The notes beneath the pieces were generated by a model. That model was not told the DNA's origin. It did no database searches and worked only from the letters and a program-made list of their open reading frames with translations. From positions 5,186,501-5,250,500 of the forward strand of contig NC_013037.1 of assembly GCF_000023125.1 (NCBI RefSeq): a DNA stretch of 64,000 nt, written 5' to 3'. Below are positions 18,414-27,390 of the stretch, piece after piece. Position numbers and translations under genes: made by a program. How positions within the stretch are numbered: the stretch's first letter is position 1; every line of letters begins with the position of its first letter. The DNA comes from Dyadobacter fermentans DSM 18053. GTDB lineage: Bacteria > Bacteroidota > Bacteroidia > Cytophagales > Spirosomataceae.

Positions 18414-19844
18414 ATGTTTGAAAGAAGAGATTTCATAAAAGCGGGTGCATTGGCAGTCGCAGGATTGGCCATGCCCAAATGGTCGTTTGCCAAAAGCGCC
18501 GACTTTCCGGTAGTCCGCATACCGGCCGATAAACGCAGCTTCACCAGTCCGGCCGTGGAGGCGACCATCGCCCGCATGAAAAAAGTCATCAAAGACCCCG
18601 AGCTGGCGTGGCTTTTCGAAAACTGCTTTCCCAACACGATCGATACCACTGTACATTACAACCCGGTAGACGGCAAGCCTGATACTTTTGTGATCACGGG
18701 CGACATCGATGCCATGTGGCTCCGCGACAGCACGGCGCAGGTGTGGCCTTACCTGCCATTGCTGAAAGAAGATGCGAAGCTGAAAGACATGGTGGCAGGC
18801 CTTATCAACCGGCAGACCAAATGCATTATCATCGATCCTTACGCAAATGCATTCTACGACCGCCCGAAAGAGAGCGAATGGAGCAAGGACCAGACGAAAA
18901 TGAACCCCATGCTCCACGAGCGCAAATGGGAGCTCGATTCACTTTGCTACACCATCCGTTTGGCCTATAATTACTGGAAAACCACCGGCGATACCAAGCC
19001 ATTCGACGCCGACTGGCTGAAAGCGATGGAGCTCGTGCTGCAAACCTGCAAGGAACAGCAGCGCAAAGACGGGCCGGGGCCTTACAAATTCGGCCGCGTT
19101 ACGAGCTGGTCCACCGACACCGTGCCGGGCAATGGCTACGGTAATCCGATTAAGCCGGTGGGACTTATTGCCAGCACATTCCGTCCTTCGGATGATGCTA
19201 CTATCTTCCCATTCTTCATTCCTTCCAATTTCTTCGCCGTCGTTTCCTTCCGCGAAGTAGCCGAAATGCTGGAAAAAGCGTCTGCGACCAAAAACGCGAA
19301 ACTGGCGGCCGATTTCCGGGCGCTGGCGACGGAAGTGGAAGCGGCGATCAAGAAACATGCGGTGATTGACCACACCCAGTTTGGCAAAATCTATGCATTC
19401 GAAGCGGATGGTTACGGAAACCATGTGATGATGGACGATGCCGGCATTCCGGGGCTTATCAGCTTGCCTTACCTGAATGCGGTGTCGGTTAAAGACCCGA
19501 TTTATATCAATACCCGCAAATATGTGCTGAGTGATTCCAATCCTTATTTCTTCAAAGGCAAAGCCGGCGAAGGATTGGGCAGCCCGCATACGCTCGTGAA
19601 CCAGATATGGCCAATGGGCATCATCGCACGCGCGATCACTTCCACGAGCGATAAGGAGATCGAAGCGCAGTTGAAACTGCTCAAAACGACGCATAACCAC
19701 ACCGGTTTCATGCATGAGTCGTTTGACAAGGATGATGATTCGAAATTCACGCGGAAATGGTTCGCGTGGGTGAACACGCTGTTCGGCGAGCTGATTCTCA
19801 AACTTGAAAAAGAGCGCCCGCATTTGCTGGCGAAGGTCTACTAA
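18414..19844 (+). CDS. GH125 exo-alpha-1,6-mannosidase-like glycoside hydrolase
   Basis: A 476-residue exported enzyme. The N terminus MFERRDFIKAGALAVAGLAM is a twin-arginine signal, so it is probably folded and cofactor-independent before export. The (alpha/alpha)6 barrel has family 125 hallmarks: FVITGDIDAMWLRDSTAQVWPY (about residue 90), MLHERKWELDSLCYTIRLAYNYW, GRVTSWSTDTVPGNGYGNP and NHTGFMHESFDKDDDSKFTR-KWFAW near the C terminus. Known GH125 enzymes remove non-reducing alpha-1,6-mannose by inversion. Length is typical. A good intrinsic terminator follows at 19895, so it ends its transcript before bioB. Confidence 0.92.
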   Translation: MFERRDFIKAGALAVAGLAMPKWSFAKSADFPVVRIPADKRSFTSPAVEATIARMKKVIKDPELAWLFENCFPNTIDTTVHYNPVDGKPDTFVITGDIDAMWLRDSTAQVWPYLPLLKEDAKLKDMVAGLINRQTKCIIIDPYANAFYDRPKESEWSKDQTKMNPMLHERKWELDSLCYTIRLAYNYWKTTGDTKPFDADWLKAMELVLQTCKEQQRKDGPGPYKFGRVTSWSTDTVPGNGYGNPIKPVGLIASTFRPSDDATIFPFFIPSNFFAVVSFREVAEMLEKASATKNAKLAADFRALATEVEAAIKKHAVIDHTQFGKIYAFEADGYGNHVMMDDAGIPGLISLPYLNAVSVKDPIYINTRKYVLSDSNPYFFKGKAGEGLGSPHTLVNQIWPMGIIARAITSTSDKEIEAQLKLLKTTHNHTGFMHESFDKDDDSKFTRKWFAWVNTLFGELILKLEKERPHLLAKVY

Positions 19845-19894
19845 CTACCCGTGCATTCAGCACAAGCATATTCAGCAAAGCAAATGCCCATTCA

Positions 19895-19929
19895 AATGCC
19901 TTCCGGACTACGAGCCGGGAGGCATTTTT
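19895..19929 (+). terminator. Intrinsic terminator after the GH125 gene
   Basis: Stem ATGCCTTCCGG / CCGGGAGGCAT (one G-U pair) with a 7-base loop, followed by a run of five T. It lies 51 bases after the GH125 stop and about 90 bases before the bioB start. Confidence 0.85.
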
Positions 19930-20017
19930 GCTATCCCGGACTATTGCTTTTATTCCAAACCGGACGCAAGCCTGCGCCGGCACGCCGCCTACTTTTGGCT
20001 TCGAAAACAATGCCGCT

Positions 20018-20998
20018 ATGCTAACCGAAACCATCCGCAAAGACTGGACGCCCGACGAGATCGGGGCCATTTACAACCGCCCGCTCATGCAGCTTATTTA
20101 CGACGCGGCCACCGTGCACCGGCAATGGCACGACCCGGAGCGCATTCAGGTGTGCACGCTGCTGTCGATCAAAACCGGCGGCTGCCCCGAAGACTGCGCC
20201 TATTGCGGGCAAGCGGCGCGTTACCAAACGGGTATTAACGTAAAAGCATTGATGAGAAAGGACGACGTGGTAGCCATCGCCCGCCGCGCCCGCGAGGGTG
20301 GTTCGAGCCGCTTCTGCATGGCTGCCGCCTGGCGCGAAGTAAAAGACAACCGCGATTTCGACCGCGTCCTTGATATGGTGACAGAAGTGGCGGCATTGGG
20401 CCTCGAAGTATGCTGCACCCTGGGCATGCTCACCGAAACCCAGGCCGCAAAACTCAAAGCCGCCGGTCTCTACGCCTACAACCACAACCTGGACTCCTCC
20501 GCCGAATATTATGAGCAAATCATCTCCACCCGCACCTACACGGACCGCCTGAACACCGTCGACCACGTCCGCAAAGCCGGCATATCCGTCTGCTGTGGCG
20601 GCATCATCGGCCTCGGCGAAACGCGCGAAAACCGCATGCAAATGCTCCATACCCTCGCCACGATGCCCGAGCACCCGGAATCCGTGCCCGTCAACGCATT
20701 AGCCCGCGTACAAGGAACCCCGCTCGGCGACCGTTCGAAAATCGACACCTGGGAAATGGTCCGTATGATCGCCACAGCGCGCATTATCATGCCGGCAGCG
20801 ATGATCCGTCTCAGCGCCGGGCGCATGGAAATGAGTGAATATGAGCAGGCGTTCTGCTTTATGGCCGGGGCGAATTCGATTTTTACAAATGAAAACGGGG
20901 AGCTGCTCGTGACGCCGAATCCGGGGATGGGGGAGGATAGGGGGATGATGGAGAGGTTGGGGTTGAAGGCGCTTGTCAGTGGGGAGGTGAATGCCTGA
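20018..20998 (+). CDS. bioB: Biotin synthase
   Basis: A 326-residue radical-SAM enzyme that inserts sulfur into dethiobiotin, the last step of biotin synthesis. The radical-SAM cluster motif is CPEDCAYC (CxxxCxxC, about residues 52-59), with GGSSRFCMAAAWRE next. YNHNLDSSAEYYEQI, ISVCCGGIIGLGE, PVNALARVQGTPL and MIRLSAGR with conserved Arg and Cys ligands of the [2Fe-2S] cluster all fit the family. The ATG at 20018 is chosen because upstream in-frame sequence falls in the intergenic terminator and does not resemble BioB. No other bio gene is nearby. The 3' end overlaps a convergent small gene by 23 bases. Confidence 0.95.
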   Translation: MLTETIRKDWTPDEIGAIYNRPLMQLIYDAATVHRQWHDPERIQVCTLLSIKTGGCPEDCAYCGQAARYQTGINVKALMRKDDVVAIARRAREGGSSRFCMAAAWREVKDNRDFDRVLDMVTEVAALGLEVCCTLGMLTETQAAKLKAAGLYAYNHNLDSSAEYYEQIISTRTYTDRLNTVDHVRKAGISVCCGGIIGLGETRENRMQMLHTLATMPEHPESVPVNALARVQGTPLGDRSKIDTWEMVRMIATARIIMPAAMIRLSAGRMEMSEYEQAFCFMAGANSIFTNENGELLVTPNPGMGEDRGMMERLGLKALVSGEVNA

Positions 20999-21275
20999 CA
21001 ACGGCTTCGTTGCTGGCGCCCAGCTTCGCAATCAACGTCGCCACGCGCAGTTGGTTGACGATATGCTCCCGCATTTCGGGCGTGACGCGCGTGAGGTTTT
21101 CGGTGAAGAGGTAGGTTTCAATTAGCGTGTTGAGGGATTCGATCATTTCGGGGCCGCTGTCTTTTTGGAAGAAGTCCTTGATGATTTGCTGCAACGGGCT
21201 GGATGGTTCTGTTGCGTCGATGCTGCTTGGAGATTCGGATTTTTCTGGTGATTGGAAGTTTTGAAGTGTGTCCAT
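20976..21275 (-). CDS. Hypothetical small helical protein
   Basis: A 99-residue protein I do not recognise. The first 27 residues are Ser/Pro/Glu-rich and probably disordered. The remainder (QQIIKDFFQKDSGPEMIESL, then VTPEMREHIVNQLRVATLIA) looks amphipathic and helical. No signal peptide or metal motif. It overlaps the end of bioB by 23 bases on the opposite strand. The gene 83 bases upstream (21359-21571) is in the same orientation. It is called real because its amino-acid composition is balanced and the ATG has an AT-rich leader, but there is no family evidence. Confidence 0.55.
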   Translation of the reverse strand: MDTLQNFQSPEKSESPSSIDATEPSSPLQQIIKDFFQKDSGPEMIESLNTLIETYLFTENLTRVTPEMREHIVNQLRVATLIAKLGASNEAVVRHSPPH

Positions 21276-21358
21276 AGTTTTTGTAAAGTTTTAGGTTAAA
21301 TGAGAAATGGTATCCTGATTTCGTGTGGGATATTCCCACATTTGAGGGCGAAAATTTT

Positions 21359-21571
21359 TTATTTCAACTTAAAAGTGATGATGGTCTTCTCATGAACGTC
21401 TCCAAACTCGGACAGGATTTCCTTCATGCGTTTGTGTGAAATGCCTTTTTTGAAAGTGTAATCACGCCACGCGTTGCGGTATCTGCCTTCTTTGGTTTCT
21501 GCGGGGATCGCGGGGTAGATGTTTTTAAGCCACCACTCGAACGCTTCCTCCACAGAACTGAAAGTCTGCAT
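21359..21571 (-). CDS. Hypothetical small protein
   Basis: A 70-residue basic protein, not recognised. The sequence starts MQTFSSVEEAFEWWLKNIYP and holds GRYRNAWRDYTFKKGISHKR and MKEILSEFGDVHEKTIITFK. It looks like a compact alpha/beta domain with an RxxWRDY core. No transmembrane segment. It may be co-transcribed with the 99-residue gene downstream. It sits next to an intact toxin-antitoxin pair but is separated from it by 64 bases, and does not resemble a known toxin or antitoxin. Confidence 0.55.
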   Translation of the reverse strand: MQTFSSVEEAFEWWLKNIYPAIPAETKEGRYRNAWRDYTFKKGISHKRMKEILSEFGDVHEKTIITFKLK

Positions 21572-21635
21572 GCAGCGAAGTTAATGATTTGTGGGAAAAG
21601 TCCACCAAATATTTACTATGATTATCTTGTTAAGG

Positions 21636-22019
21636 TTAAACGTGATTAAGTACGAGATTCTCCGGAATGTCAAGTTTCTCTCTGATCACATTAAGAAGCG
21701 AAACGTCCGGCCAATGATCTCCATCGATTATCCTTTGAAGCTCGTCGTTTGAAATACCCAGCGTTTCTGCGAGGTCTTTGCCTTCGCACATCATATCATA
21801 CCTGCGAAGTTCTAAAATACCTTCGAGTGTTGACGGCTCTGGAATATCGTAGATGCTTTGCTCATAGGCCATTATGGCCTCTGCCATAGCATGTATTTCG
21901 GCGCTTTCTTCGGCGGTGGTGTCAGCCTCGTCTTTTTCCATCAGAGCTCCCACTTTTTCGATCAAAGCAGCGTACTCATCGTCGTTGGTAACCGTGTAAG
22001 TCGGTGTTAAGTTTTCCAT
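21636..22019 (-). CDS. HigA-type antitoxin, helix-turn-helix
   Basis: A 127-residue antitoxin. The N-terminal two thirds is acidic and helical (EYAALIEKVGALMEKDEADT, then AEIHAMAEAIMAYEQ), a likely toxin-binding region. The C-terminal 45 residues form an XRE-like DNA-binding domain (GKDLAETLGISNDELQRIIDG, then VSLLNVIREKLDIPENLV). The start codon overlaps the end of the toxin gene upstream by 13 bases, giving toxin-first order as in HigBA. It would neutralise HigB and repress its own promoter, by analogy with the family. Confidence 0.85.
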   Translation of the reverse strand: MENLTPTYTVTNDDEYAALIEKVGALMEKDEADTTAEESAEIHAMAEAIMAYEQSIYDIPEPSTLEGILELRRYDMMCEGKDLAETLGISNDELQRIIDGDHWPDVSLLNVIREKLDIPENLVLNHV

Positions 22020-22309
22020 AGTGATTGAACGTCTATTTTGTCATACTGTTGATGAGTTCCGATAAATCGGATGAATACCGTGCGGCTTTTGAATTTGATC
22101 TTCACAATCAATCTGTAAGCGTTGCCCCGGATGTTAAACACATACAGTCCGCGGCCAATTGCATCCACGGAGTTAAATGCTAGTTTCACATCATGAGATG
22201 TTGAGAAGCTAGCCTTTTCTGTTATTTTGTACCAGCTGATAAGCGCATCTTTCGCATCAGGATATTTTTGAAAAAAATCACGGAGAGTTGAATAACTAAA
22301 TATAACCAT
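22007..22309 (-). CDS. HigB family mRNA-interferase toxin
   Basis: A 100-residue RelE-superfamily toxin of the HigB type, which in characterised members cleaves mRNA on the ribosome. Visible features are FFQKYPDAKDALISWYKITEKA at the N terminus, HDVKLAFNSVDAIGRGLYVFNIRGNAYRLIVKI in the core (Asn and Arg residues conserved in HigB), and KSRTVFIRFIGTHQQYDKID at the C terminus. Length is typical, and the gene lies immediately upstream of its antitoxin in an overlapping operon. It appears intact, with no frameshift or missing core residue. Confidence 0.87.
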   Translation of the reverse strand: MVIFSYSTLRDFFQKYPDAKDALISWYKITEKASFSTSHDVKLAFNSVDAIGRGLYVFNIRGNAYRLIVKIKFKSRTVFIRFIGTHQQYDKIDVQSLWKT

Positions 22310-22330
22310 AATGTGTGATGAAGTGCTAAC

Positions 22331-22377
22331 AAAAAATCCCTGATAAAATTAAGACAGCCTTAATCTTATCAGGGATT
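22331..22377 (-). terminator. Intrinsic terminator after the PepSY gene
   Basis: A long hairpin with arms AATCCCTGATAA and TTATCAGGGATT and further pairing inside (ATTAAG/CTTAAT). On the minus strand it is followed by six T. It lies 44 bases past the stop of the PepSY gene and just upstream of the higB start. Confidence 0.85.
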
Positions 22378-22420
22378 CATTTACCAGGTAACCCCACTCA
22401 GTTATTCGCCGGACGTCCGG

Positions 22421-23653
22421 TTAGCTGGCGGCAGCCTTCGCGCGGCTGGCGACTTTGCCTGGCGCGGAAGTTCGTTTCATCACCTTCTCCTTCTTCTTAA
22501 ACTTCCTCCCAATCCAGATAATTACCCCCGTTACCGGCAGCGTAGCCGTGATCAAAGCCACCAGCAATGCCAGCACTTTCGTAGGCCAGCCCCAAATGCT
22601 TCCCGTATGGATCGGGAACACGAGCCTCCGCACTTTCATACCGGTGGTCTCCTCACTGTAAAGCCGTTTGCTGATCAAATGGCCGTCGTGACGGTCGAAA
22701 TAGAGGAAATCGACGACGTTGGCGATCGCCGCATTGTCGTTCACTTTGGAAACGGTGATGGAAATGCTGTCGCTTTCCGGTAGCGTGAACAGGACGCGTC
22801 CGGGGTGGGGGAGCAGACGGTTGGTTTCCACCGTGATTTTGGCTAGCGTGCCGGGTGTTCCGGAAATATTGGTCCATAATGCGGCGCCATTGGCTAACGC
22901 ATTGCTGCCCGAGGATAAGGCATTGTGCGTGCTGGCATTCGCCGGGGCCTCGCGTTTTTGCTGCGCCTTGCCGTCTAACGTAAGAAAAATCATCCCATTC
23001 ACCCATTTGTAGCTCCAAACAAGCCCGGTGACGGCGATCAGAAAGGTGAACGGCAACACGTAAAAGCCAAACACAGCGTGCAAATCCCACTTCAGCCGTT
23101 TGAATTTGGCGTTCCATTTTACCGTAAGGCGCTGTTTGGTTTGCTTGCGGTTGGGCCACCAGAGGACGAGGCCGGTGATCATGATCACGATAAACATGAC
23201 CGTGGCGACGCCGGTGATGGCTTTGCCGGTGTCTTCCAGGCACAGATAACGGTGCAGTTGGAGAACAATGTGGAAAAACGAGTCGTTTTCGCGGCGGGTA
23301 TCTGTGATTCCGGCCGTGTATGGATTTACAGCGACGGAAAGGACATCCTTTTCTTTCTTGCCTTTTACCAAATCGAATAGCACCGTCCGGTCGGCGTGGT
23401 GCTCTATGGCAATGCGGGCGATGCGTTGGTCGGGATATGCATTCGCAACGGTGGCGCGGAGATTATCCAGCGGAAGCGGCGATTGATCTTTCGGGGCTTC
23501 GACGAGGTGAAATTTTGGATAAAACACAGGTTCCAGCTCGTCTTCGAAAACAAGGATGCTGCCCGTGAGCGCCACGATAAAAACCACAAGGCCGGAGGAA
23601 ACCCCCAGCCATAAGTGTAGTTGCGATGCAATTTTCTTGAATGTCTTTTTCAC
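22421..23653 (-). CDS. PepSY-associated membrane protein, probable ferric-siderophore reductase
   Basis: A 410-residue inner-membrane protein of the PepSY_TM/PiuB-like family. Four hydrophobic segments are visible: about residues 14-38 (VSSGLVVFIVALTGSILVF), 145-166, 192-212 and 365-385. Histidines at conserved membrane-edge positions (ASQLHLWLG, LQLHRYLCL, LHAVFGFY, FPIHTGSIWG) could ligate haem, as proposed for iron-uptake relatives. Start is GTG at 23653 with no better ATG; the protein begins MKKTFKKIASQLH. It follows the TonB-dependent receptor by 24 bases in the same operon, which supports a role in reducing imported ferric chelates. It ends in a strong terminator. Confidence 0.87.
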   Translation of the reverse strand: MKKTFKKIASQLHLWLGVSSGLVVFIVALTGSILVFEDELEPVFYPKFHLVEAPKDQSPLPLDNLRATVANAYPDQRIARIAIEHHADRTVLFDLVKGKKEKDVLSVAVNPYTAGITDTRRENDSFFHIVLQLHRYLCLEDTGKAITGVATVMFIVIMITGLVLWWPNRKQTKQRLTVKWNAKFKRLKWDLHAVFGFYVLPFTFLIAVTGLVWSYKWVNGMIFLTLDGKAQQKREAPANASTHNALSSGSNALANGAALWTNISGTPGTLAKITVETNRLLPHPGRVLFTLPESDSISITVSKVNDNAAIANVVDFLYFDRHDGHLISKRLYSEETTGMKVRRLVFPIHTGSIWGWPTKVLALLVALITATLPVTGVIIWIGRKFKKKEKVMKRTSAPGKVASRAKAAAS

Positions 23654-23677
23654 AGATTTTTATGAAATAGCACGCAT

Positions 23678-26152
23678 TTAAAAGGTGTAAGAAATAGTCG
23701 CCATGAAGTTCCGCGGCGCGCCGGGGAAGAGGCGCAGGTAATCGTAACCGCCTACCCAATACGTTTTGTTGCCGAGGTTATTGAGGTTTACCTGGAACTG
23801 GAATTTGTCGATTTTGTAATAAACGGCGCCGTTCAGCAAGGTGTACGCCGGCAGCGTTTGCGTGTTGTTCAGCGATAGGTTACGCTCCGTAACGAAGTTC
23901 CCGCCGAGGCCTACACCGAAGCCATTCAGGAAGTTACTCACGAATGTGTATTTAGTCCAAATGCTTCCCTGGTTTTTCGGGGCATTCGGTTTCTGCAAGT
24001 TTACGAGCACCTGGTCGGCGGCGCGGGAGCCGGCGTCGGTGATCTTGGCGTCGTTGTAGCTGTAAGTCGCGATCACGTTCCAGTTGGGCAAGATGTTCCC
24101 GGTAACATCCAATTCCACACCTTTCGCAGCTTCTTTACCTACCTGGATCATCAGGTCTGGACGGTCGGCGGCATTGGCAGAGTACAATGTGTTCGTTTGC
24201 GTAATTTTGTAAACCGACACGTTTGCGGTCAGGCGGCCGTCTAGCCATTCTGTTTTCAAACCGGCTTCCGACAAGCTGCTGCGGATCGGGTCAAACGGCC
24301 CTCCCGACAACGGATTGCTTTGCACGATCGGGTCTTGCGGGTTGTAGCCTTTGGTATAAGTTCCGTACACATTGATATTGTTCGTAAGCGAGTACACCGC
24401 CCCGATGCGCGGCAGCAACGCATGCTGCGTGATATTCTGCTCGTTGTTGGTGGTGTAGCCTTTCTTATCAATGTAAGTATCATAGCGCAAGCCGAGCAGG
24501 ATTTGCAACTTCTTGATTTTCAATTGTTCTTGCAAATACAAGCCGTGCAGTTTGTACAGCACCGGCGTGGTTGCCGAGTTGGCCGTCACGTTGTAAATGT
24601 ACTTGGAAGGATCTTCCATGTTGTTGTTTTGCAGCGTGATATCGTAGTGCGAGATGTTCGGCTTCGGAATGCTGTAAGTCACACCGTTTTCTACATAGTT
24701 GTAAAACACGTATTTCTCGGGCGTTTTGGCATTGTAAGCCGCCGCGCCGCCCGCTTTGAGCAGGTAACCATTTGCAGTTTGCTGGCCGGAGCCTTTCGGT
24801 GTCGACGATTGGATGAAGTCATAGCCCGCCACCATTTTGTGCTCCACAATGCCGGTGTTGAAATTGTGGTTAAAAAACAGCGACACGTTGTCCATGAACG
24901 ACTTCGTCTTGCGCACAAATACCTGCCGCGCCACCAGGTTCTCGATCGGCTTTCCGGCAGAATCCACGGCATTCACGTTGCTGCTGCGGTGTTCGAGCAG
25001 GTCTTCGGAGTAGCCGGTGCGCAGGTAGGCGACGTTGAAGGACGTGTTTTCGGTAAACTGGTGGTTCAATGAAGTCGTGATCAGGTAGGTTTCTTCATTG
25101 AGATAATCATTCACCGCATTGAGCGAAGTGCGGATAGAGCTGGAATAAAGGTCATTTCCTTTTACCGACTGGCCACGGTCGAGACGGCTGTTGGAGCGGT
25201 TGAAAACCAGGTCGAAATTGATGCGGGTTTTATTCGTAGGCAGGAACGATACCGACGGCGCAACGATGATATTTTTATCAAACTGCATATTCCGGAAGTT
25301 CTGCGCATTCACATAGCCCAAATTCAGGCGGTAAAGCAGGGTTTTGCTCTCGTTCATCGGACCGGTAAAATCGGCCAGCGTACGCAGCGTATTGAAGCTC
25401 CCGGTCGTGAAACTCAACGATTTCCGGGGCGTTGCGAGCGGTTTTTTGGTAACGCGGTTAATCGTCCCGCCTGGCGATGTGTTGCCATACAATGCCGATG
25501 CGGCCCCTTTGATCACTTCCACGCGTTCGAGGTAATTTACCGGTGGTTGTTTCCAGAAACCTGAGAAAGTGCGCAGGCCATTCACGAGCTGGGTAGTGCT
25601 GCCGCCGTTCATACGGAATCCGCGGATCGTTAAATCGTCATAAAAAGTAAACTGGTTCACACCGCTCATGTTTTTCACTGCGTCGCCCATCAAAAATACG
25701 CCCTGGTCGCGCATTACTTCCTTAGTAATGTAAGATATAGCCTGCGGCACATCCTTGATCGGCGTCGCGGTTTTGCTCGCAATGAACGAAAGGTCATTTT
25801 TATAGCTTGTCCCGCCGTTACCAATGATCTCGACGGTTTGCAATTCCTGTACATTCTCTTCGGAAACGATTTCCAGGTTCACGGTTTCGTCGGCCTTCAC
25901 GTGAACGTTACGGTCGATACGCCGGATGCCCAGGCCCGTTCCCACGAGCTGATAATGGCCTGGCGCCAATGCATTAAATTCGAAATTTCCCTCGGCGTCG
26001 GTCAATGTCCCTTTGCCGGTTCCTTTGAGGATCAGGTTGATAGCCTCCACGGGCTGGTCCGCGGCATTTTTAATATTGCCTTTGATCTGGCCCGTTTGCG
26101 CATACGCGAGCGAGCAGAAAAGTGAAAGGATGAGTAGATAAATAATCCTCAT
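23678..26152 (-). CDS. TonB-dependent siderophore receptor
   Basis: An outer-membrane receptor of 824 residues counted from ATG 26152, chosen because MRIIYLLILSLFCSLAYAQ is a clean signal peptide. A carboxypeptidase-like N-terminal domain (GQIKGNIKNAADQPVEAINL) is followed by a plug with KDVPQAISYITKEVMRDQGV, LTIRGFRMNGGSTTQLVNG and ERVEVIKGAASALYGNTSPGG. The beta-barrel ends in MATISYTF. The plug is of the FhuA/FpvA siderophore class rather than SusC type. The gene is paired with the PepSY membrane protein. A possible iron-responsive operator lies upstream at 26205. Confidence 0.93.
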   Translation of the reverse strand: MRIIYLLILSLFCSLAYAQTGQIKGNIKNAADQPVEAINLILKGTGKGTLTDAEGNFEFNALAPGHYQLVGTGLGIRRIDRNVHVKADETVNLEIVSEENVQELQTVEIIGNGGTSYKNDLSFIASKTATPIKDVPQAISYITKEVMRDQGVFLMGDAVKNMSGVNQFTFYDDLTIRGFRMNGGSTTQLVNGLRTFSGFWKQPPVNYLERVEVIKGAASALYGNTSPGGTINRVTKKPLATPRKSLSFTTGSFNTLRTLADFTGPMNESKTLLYRLNLGYVNAQNFRNMQFDKNIIVAPSVSFLPTNKTRINFDLVFNRSNSRLDRGQSVKGNDLYSSSIRTSLNAVNDYLNEETYLITTSLNHQFTENTSFNVAYLRTGYSEDLLEHRSSNVNAVDSAGKPIENLVARQVFVRKTKSFMDNVSLFFNHNFNTGIVEHKMVAGYDFIQSSTPKGSGQQTANGYLLKAGGAAAYNAKTPEKYVFYNYVENGVTYSIPKPNISHYDITLQNNNMEDPSKYIYNVTANSATTPVLYKLHGLYLQEQLKIKKLQILLGLRYDTYIDKKGYTTNNEQNITQHALLPRIGAVYSLTNNINVYGTYTKGYNPQDPIVQSNPLSGGPFDPIRSSLSEAGLKTEWLDGRLTANVSVYKITQTNTLYSANAADRPDLMIQVGKEAAKGVELDVTGNILPNWNVIATYSYNDAKITDAGSRAADQVLVNLQKPNAPKNQGSIWTKYTFVSNFLNGFGVGLGGNFVTERNLSLNNTQTLPAYTLLNGAVYYKIDKFQFQVNLNNLGNKTYWVGGYDYLRLFPGAPRNFMATISYTF

Positions 26153-26204
26153 GATGTAGGGGTTAAATAAGAAAGCTAGTGCCAAAACGGTGGCAAAAGT
26201 AGTC

Positions 26205-26227
26205 TTATTTAGACCAATCCCAAATAA
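26205..26227 (-). promoter_or_regulatory. Candidate iron-responsive operator upstream of the siderophore receptor
   Basis: Imperfect palindrome TTATTT(11 bases)AAATAA, 53 bases upstream of the receptor ATG, in an AT-rich stretch. It resembles an AT-rich Fur-type box, and the downstream genes are iron-uptake genes. Only the six outer bases of each arm pair fully, so this is a weak call. Confidence 0.3.
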
Positions 26228-26297
26228 ATGAGTTTTGATATTATTTGCTCATTTTTTAATTCGTTCTAATTATTCAATTTTTTCTCCTAAAACTTTT

Positions 26298-26340
26298 ATT
26301 GCCAGCTAAATGTCTCTTAAAGTTACATTTAGCTGGCAAT
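26298..26340 (-). terminator. Perfect 16-bp hairpin downstream of the TIM-barrel gene
   Basis: Arms ATTGCCAGCTAAATGT (26298-26313) and its exact complement (26325-26340) enclose an 11-base loop. It starts 31 bases past the stop of the TIM-barrel gene. The tail on the minus strand is only moderately T-rich, so it may terminate or simply protect the mRNA end. Confidence 0.65.
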
Positions 26341-26370
26341 AGAGATGAATGAACAAACGGCGGGAATGAA

Positions 26371-27198
26371 TTATCCCAAGTTGGATTTGATGAATGCTAA
26401 TCCATCACGCATGAGCTGTTCTTCCGAGTCGAACATTTTGCGCCAGATGTTCGCTACCGGCAGTTTCGGGCTGAATGCCTCGATGCTGATCCAGCCGTCG
26501 TATTTGATGTCGCGGATCGACTGGAACACGCCTTCCCAATCCACATTGCCTTTTCCGGGCGTGGAACGGTCGTTTTCCGACAGCTGGATGAACGAAATGC
26601 GGTCGCCAGCCTTGCGCATAGTGTCGCCGATATTTTTCTCTTCGATGTTTGCGTGGAACGTGTCGAACATGATTTTCACATTCGGATGGTTCACTTCATC
26701 TACGAATCGGATGATCTCGTCGCCGCAGCTGGTGAGGTACAGTTCGAAGCGGTTGAGGTATTCGAGGCCGAGGGTAATGTCGAGCGATTCGGCGTAATCG
26801 GCCACTTCGCGGATGCCTTCAATGCCCCATTGCCATTCTTCTTCCGTGGCCGGCTTTCCGGTAAAAACGCCCAACGCGGAGTGGTAAGGGCCCATTAGCC
26901 GGCTAGCGCCGAGCACGAGCGAGCAGTCCAATGCACTTTTCAAATGGTCGATCGTGTGGCGGCGCATGGCAGGGTCGGGGCTAATGAGGTGCTCCGACGG
27001 TCCGCAGATCGTGTCGCTCTCGCAGGCCAGGCCCAGGCTGTCGAGTTTCTGCCGGAACTTGAACCAGTGCTCAGGATTTGTATTGAAAATCGGCACCTCG
27101 ACGCCGTCAAAACCGATCTCTTTAATGAGTTCGAGGGTAGGAAATAGGCTTTCGTCAATCTGGTTTCCCCACAAAAGGAGGTTCATACTGTACTTCAT
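26371..27198 (-). CDS. Sugar phosphate isomerase/epimerase family TIM-barrel protein
   Basis: A 275-residue xylose-isomerase-like TIM barrel. Metal ligands of the ketose 3-epimerase type are visible in order: LGLEYLNRFE (Glu), IMFDTFHANIEE (Asp, His), FIQLSENDRSTPGKGNVDW (active-site loop) and WISIEAFSP (Glu). The closest pattern is D-psicose/D-tagatose 3-epimerase. Related TIM barrels also act on 3-keto sugars or inositols. The ATG at 27198 (MKYSMNLLLWGN) is preferred over the TTG just upstream. It is a single-gene unit with a hairpin downstream and no signal peptide, so it acts in the cytoplasm. Confidence 0.85.
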   Translation of the reverse strand: MKYSMNLLLWGNQIDESLFPTLELIKEIGFDGVEVPIFNTNPEHWFKFRQKLDSLGLACESDTICGPSEHLISPDPAMRRHTIDHLKSALDCSLVLGASRLMGPYHSALGVFTGKPATEEEWQWGIEGIREVADYAESLDITLGLEYLNRFELYLTSCGDEIIRFVDEVNHPNVKIMFDTFHANIEEKNIGDTMRKAGDRISFIQLSENDRSTPGKGNVDWEGVFQSIRDIKYDGWISIEAFSPKLPVANIWRKMFDSEEQLMRDGLAFIKSNLG

Positions 27199-27390
27199 CA
27201 AAAATCGAATTTATCTCGCTGGCGAATGGATAAGTCGGGAGTCAGGCGCCCGTGTCTTTTCAGTATACAATCTTAAAGTAAAAAAGTACTGTTCAATATA
27301 CACGTTTTGACGATTACTTAGCTGATATTGATAAGTTGGCGCCAGCTTGCACGAATATCCGGGTAAAATCGACTCATAGCATAAAATAAG

